Source: CAYGWP01 sp964353455 (GTDB lineage: Bacteria; Planctomycetota; Phycisphaerae; FEN-1346). From it: 8,005 nt of DNA. The position numbers and the translations under genes are program-made. The stretch spans positions 1 through 8,005 of the forward strand of contig CAYGWP010000073.1 in assembly GCA_964353455.1 (NCBI GenBank), read 5' to 3'. Positions 4,984 to 8,005 of the stretch are shown here, piece after piece (positions within the stretch are counted from its first letter, which is position 1; the number at the start of each line of letters is the position of its first letter). The notes under the pieces are model-generated. The model searched no databases, was not told where the DNA came from, and saw only the letters and a list, made by a program, of their open reading frames with translations.

Positions 4984-7900
4984 ATGATCGCCAAACTCAT
5001 CGACTGGTGCATCCGCAACAGGGCAATGGTCCTGCTGCTGACGGCGTTCCTCGTGGTCGCCAGCATCTGGGCGGTCTTTAACATCAAGGTCGATGCCATT
5101 CCCGACCTTTCCGACGTCCAGGTCATCGTCTATACCGAGTACACGGGGCAGGCGCCCAGGATCGTCGAGGACCAGGTCACCTATCCGCTTACCAACGCGA
5201 TGCTTGCCGTGCCGCGCTCTAAGGTGGTGCGCGGCTACAGCATGTTCGGCGCCAGTTTCGTCTATGTGATCTTCGAGGACGGGACGGACCTGTACTGGGC
5301 CCGCAGCCGGGTTCTGGAGCGCCTGAGTTACGTCCTCGGCAAACTGCCGCCGGGCGTCAGTCCGCAGATCGGCCCCGATGCGACCGGCGTAGGATGGATT
5401 TACGAGTATGTATTGACTACGGGTAACTATTGTCCGGACCACCCGAACGGCCTCTGGCACGATCCGGAGACCGACCGGTGGTACGCCGCCGCGTCTGATG
5501 CGCCGGCCGACCCGGCCGCCCAGCGGCGCCTCGTCCGTCACCGCGTCTTTCAGCCGACCCGATACCGCTACTACGACCCGGAGGCGAAGCGGCAGTACGA
5601 TCGGCCCGACGATGCCCCGCCGGAAGCCCGCGCCCGGCTGGAGCAGGTCCTTGCGGCGCAAGGCTATGACCAGTGTCCGCTCGATGGCAAGCCGCTCCTG
5701 CCGAGCCGGCAGTCTCTGGCCAACCTTCGCAGCCTCCAGGACTGGTACCTCCGGTACGAACTTGCGGCCGTCGAGGGCGTGAGCGAGGTGGCCTCGGTCG
5801 GCGGGTTCGAGAAGCAGTACCAGGTGCTGATCGACCCGGTGAAACTCCTGGCGTTCCGCCTGCCGCTCTCTGCGGTCCGCACGGCCGTTGAGCGGTCCAA
5901 CATGAACGTCGGCGGCAGGGTCGTCGAATTCAGCGAGCGCGAGTACGCCATCCAGGGCCTCGGATATCTGGGGACGCTGACCGACCGCGAGATCGCGGCC
6001 GCCCAGGCCGCAGGCAAGTCCATCGAGGAAACGCGGACCGAACGCGTGCTGGCGGATCTGCGGAAGATAGCCGTGGGCGTGTCGCCCGACGGGTCGCCGA
6101 TCTACCTCCGCGACGTGGCCGACGTCCAGGCCGGACCGGAGATGCGCCGCGGCGCAATAGACTGGAACGGCGAGGGCGAGGCGGCCGGCGGCATAGTCGT
6201 CATGCGATTCGGCGAGAATGCCCGCACCACCATCGCGAAGGTCCGCGAAAAACTCCAGACGGTCGAGCAGGGCCTCCCGCCCGGCGTCGCCGTCGAGGTC
6301 GGCTACGACCGCAGCGACCTCATAGACCGCGCGGTCGCCACACTCACGGACACGCTCATCGAGGAAGTCACCGTCGTCGCCCTGGTGTGCATCCTGTTCC
6401 TGCTGCACGCGCGGAGCGAACTGGTGGCCGTGTTCGTCGTGCCGACCGGCGCGGTAGCGAGCATCCTCCTGATGCACCTCCTGGGGATCAACGCGAACGT
6501 GATGAGCCTGGGCGGCATCGCCCTGGCAATCGGCGTGATGGTCGATAGTTCCATCGTCATGGTCGAGAATTCCCATAAGCACCTCGACCGCGAGGAAGAC
6601 CGCCTCCATGCCCTTCGGGCCGCCGGGAAGCCGGCCGTTGCGCGGCCGCGGACCGAGATCATCGCCGAGGCTGCTCGGGAAGTCGGCCCCAGCCTCTTCT
6701 TCGCCCTCCTGACGCTGACCGTCAGTTTCCTCCCCGTCTTCGTCCTGGGCGAACAGTCCGGCAGGCTCTTCAAGCCCCTTGCGTACACCAAGACCTTCGC
6801 GATGGCCGCCTCGTCGTTCCTGGCGGTCACGATCATCCCCGTGCTTATGACCCTCCTCATCACGTCGCACGTCCTGCCGAAGCGGTGGGGCTGGTGGAAG
6901 AACCTGCTCATCACGGTCCTGGTGATGGCGATCCCCGCGGCTGTTATCATGGTCGTGCCGCTGCCGAGATACGGCGAGTATCGGCATTGGATCGCCCTGG
7001 CATGGGTCATCCTGGCGGGGATGCTCCTGGTGCCGCAGAAGATCATCCACGAGAACTCCAACCCTCTGTCGAAGATTCAGCAATGGATCTATCATCCGTT
7101 CTTCGTTCTGGCGATGCGGTTCCGATGGATCGTCTTGCCTGTTGCCGGGGCGTCTGTCCTGTGGGTCATCCTGCAAATAGCCACGATCGTGTCGCCCGCA
7201 TGGTTTTCTGAGCATGCGCCCTGGACGGGTCGCCTGGTCCTTCCTTTCGGCAGCGAGTTCATGCCCCCGCTGGAGGAGGGCGACCTGCTGTACATGCCGA
7301 CGACCGACCCCGGCATCAGCATCACGAAGGCCCGCGAACTCCTCCAGCAGACCGACCGGCTGATCCGCCAGTTCCCGGAGGTTATCACCGTCATGGGCAA
7401 GATCGGCCGGGCCGAGACTGCCACCGACCTCGCCCCGGTCAGCATGTTCGAGACCACGATCACTCTTAACCGGAACAAGGACGATTGGCGGCACGTGCCT
7501 GTCCGGCGGTTCTTCTCCGACTGGCCGGAGTGGCTGAAGGGGCCCCTTGCGCGCCTCTGGCCGGAGTCGCGCCCGATCACCGTCAATGAACTGGTGTATG
7601 GATATGAGTTGCCCGGCGGCATGCGCGTGCCGGGGATGCACGAGATCGTCCAGGTGCCGGGCCTCACGAACTCGTGGACGATGCCCATCCGGACGCGGAT
7701 CGACATGCTCTCGACCGGCATCAAGACCCCCGTGGGCGTCAAGATCATGGGGCCCGACCTGGCGACGCTCTCGGACCTTGCTGCACGCATCGCGCAGGTC
7801 CTTCAGACCGACGCGCGGACCGGCCCGCACACCACCGGCGCGTTTGCCGAGAAGACCCTCGGGGGATCGTATCTGGATATCGTCATCAACCGCGATGAAA

Positions 7901-8005
7901 TCGCCCGCTACGGTCTCTCGGTGGCCGATGTCCAGGACGTCATCGCGAGCGCCATGGGTGGCATGAATGCCACGCTCACGGTAGAGGGCCTCGAACGCTA
8001 CTCGG
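4984..8005 (+). CDS. cusA: Cu(I)/Ag(I) RND efflux pump CusA, C-terminus cut off
   Basis: This is the proton-driven inner-membrane pump of the Cus system. The 1007 visible residues match E. coli CusA up to about its residue 766; the rest lies outside, and I estimate about 1290 residues in full against 1047 in E. coli. Landmarks are the first membrane helix at about 15-33, VDAIPDLSDVQVIVYTEY, FGASFVYVIFEDGTDLYWARSRV, and SLGGIALAIGVMVDSSIVMVEN with the proton-relay Asp521. The three substrate methionines (E. coli 573, 623, 672) are present as Met771 (LLYMPTTDPGIS), Met821 and Met908 (RIDMLSTGIK), which indicates Cu(I)/Ag(I) rather than Zn/Co export. Larger insertions occur at about 145-247 (Cys150, Cys231), 623-691 (two extra hydrophobic helices) and 840-885. 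The ATG at 4984 is the only sensible start, because an in-frame TGA lies just upstream at 4978-4980; its ribosome binding site is weak (GTGAAG). The gene is last in the visible operon. Confidence 0.95.
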   Translation, partial: MIAKLIDWCIRNRAMVLLLTAFLVVASIWAVFNIKVDAIPDLSDVQVIVYTEYTGQAPRIVEDQVTYPLTNAMLAVPRSKVVRGYSMFGASFVYVIFEDGTDLYWARSRVLERLSYVLGKLPPGVSPQIGPDATGVGWIYEYVLTTGNYCPDHPNGLWHDPETDRWYAAASDAPADPAAQRRLVRHRVFQPTRYRYYDPEAKRQYDRPDDAPPEARARLEQVLAAQGYDQCPLDGKPLLPSRQSLANLRSLQDWYLRYELAAVEGVSEVASVGGFEKQYQVLIDPVKLLAFRLPLSAVRTAVERSNMNVGGRVVEFSEREYAIQGLGYLGTLTDREIAAAQAAGKSIEETRTERVLADLRKIAVGVSPDGSPIYLRDVADVQAGPEMRRGAIDWNGEGEAAGGIVVMRFGENARTTIAKVREKLQTVEQGLPPGVAVEVGYDRSDLIDRAVATLTDTLIEEVTVVALVCILFLLHARSELVAVFVVPTGAVASILLMHLLGINANVMSLGGIALAIGVMVDSSIVMVENSHKHLDREEDRLHALRAAGKPAVARPRTEIIAEAAREVGPSLFFALLTLTVSFLPVFVLGEQSGRLFKPLAYTKTFAMAASSFLAVTIIPVLMTLLITSHVLPKRWGWWKNLLITVLVMAIPAAVIMVVPLPRYGEYRHWIALAWVILAGMLLVPQKIIHENSNPLSKIQQWIYHPFFVLAMRFRWIVLPVAGASVLWVILQIATIVSPAWFSEHAPWTGRLVLPFGSEFMPPLEEGDLLYMPTTDPGISITKARELLQQTDRLIRQFPEVITVMGKIGRAETATDLAPVSMFETTITLNRNKDDWRHVPVRRFFSDWPEWLKGPLARLWPESRPITVNELVYGYELPGGMRVPGMHEIVQVPGLTNSWTMPIRTRIDMLSTGIKTPVGVKIMGPDLATLSDLAARIAQVLQTDARTGPHTTGAFAEKTLGGSYLDIVINRDEIARYGLSVADVQDVIASAMGGMNATLTVEGLERYS

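Noticed and set aside
4894..7830. A 978-codon open frame on the minus strand opposite cusA
   Set aside because: The plus strand encodes an unmistakable CusA throughout, and the antisense product is a low-complexity Arg/Asp/His/Gly-rich string with no family resemblance. Long antisense frames are common opposite GC-rich genes because the codons complementary to stops are rare there.

Overview
The window is a GC-rich stretch from a Gram-negative-type bacterium. It holds the beginning of a selenocysteine-biosynthesis gene (selA, minus strand) and, divergent from it, most of a four-gene copper/silver efflux operon of the CusCBA (HME-RND) type on the plus strand. High GC, two lipobox-type lipoproteins, a tripartite RND pump, and abundant small palindromic elements in the operon spacers would suit a planctomycete-like or similar environmental lineage. 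That assignment is a weak inference, because no marker gene is present.

Layout: bases 1-554 (minus) are the first 184 residues of SelA, running off the left edge. Bases 555-984 are a divergent intergenic region with a tentative selA promoter, a few short inverted repeats and a possible 23-residue upstream ORF that overlaps the next gene by ATGA. Bases 985-2349 encode a lipoprotein outer-membrane factor (CusC/TolC family). Bases 2350-2461 contain a palindromic element that folds as an outer stem with two hairpin arms. Bases 2462-2939 encode a small lipoprotein with a YHS domain and a heavy-metal-binding domain (HMBD), broken by a +1 frameshift at a C4 run as the sequence stands. Bases 2960-4897 encode the membrane fusion protein (CusB type) with an N-terminal HMBD and a C-terminal DUF3347-like domain. 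Bases 4906-4972 are a pair of inverted REP-like hairpins. From 4984 to the right edge runs the RND pump CusA, of which 1007 residues are visible.

How the genes fit together: the small YHS/HMBD lipoprotein and the HMBD and DUF3347 parts of CusB can bind Cu(I)/Ag(I) in the periplasm. CusB would pass the ion to the CusA trimer, which has the three methionines of the Cus metal site, and the outer-membrane factor would release it outside the cell. No metal-sensing regulator and no CusF are in the window.

The system is known in outline. The points that deserve attention are details: a roughly 92-residue cysteine-bearing insertion in the CusA porter domain that looks like a split HMBD, an extra pair of predicted membrane helices in CusA, an inverted REP pair with compensatory base changes between cusB and cusA, the three-stem palindrome between the first two structural genes, and the frameshift in the metal-binding lipoprotein.
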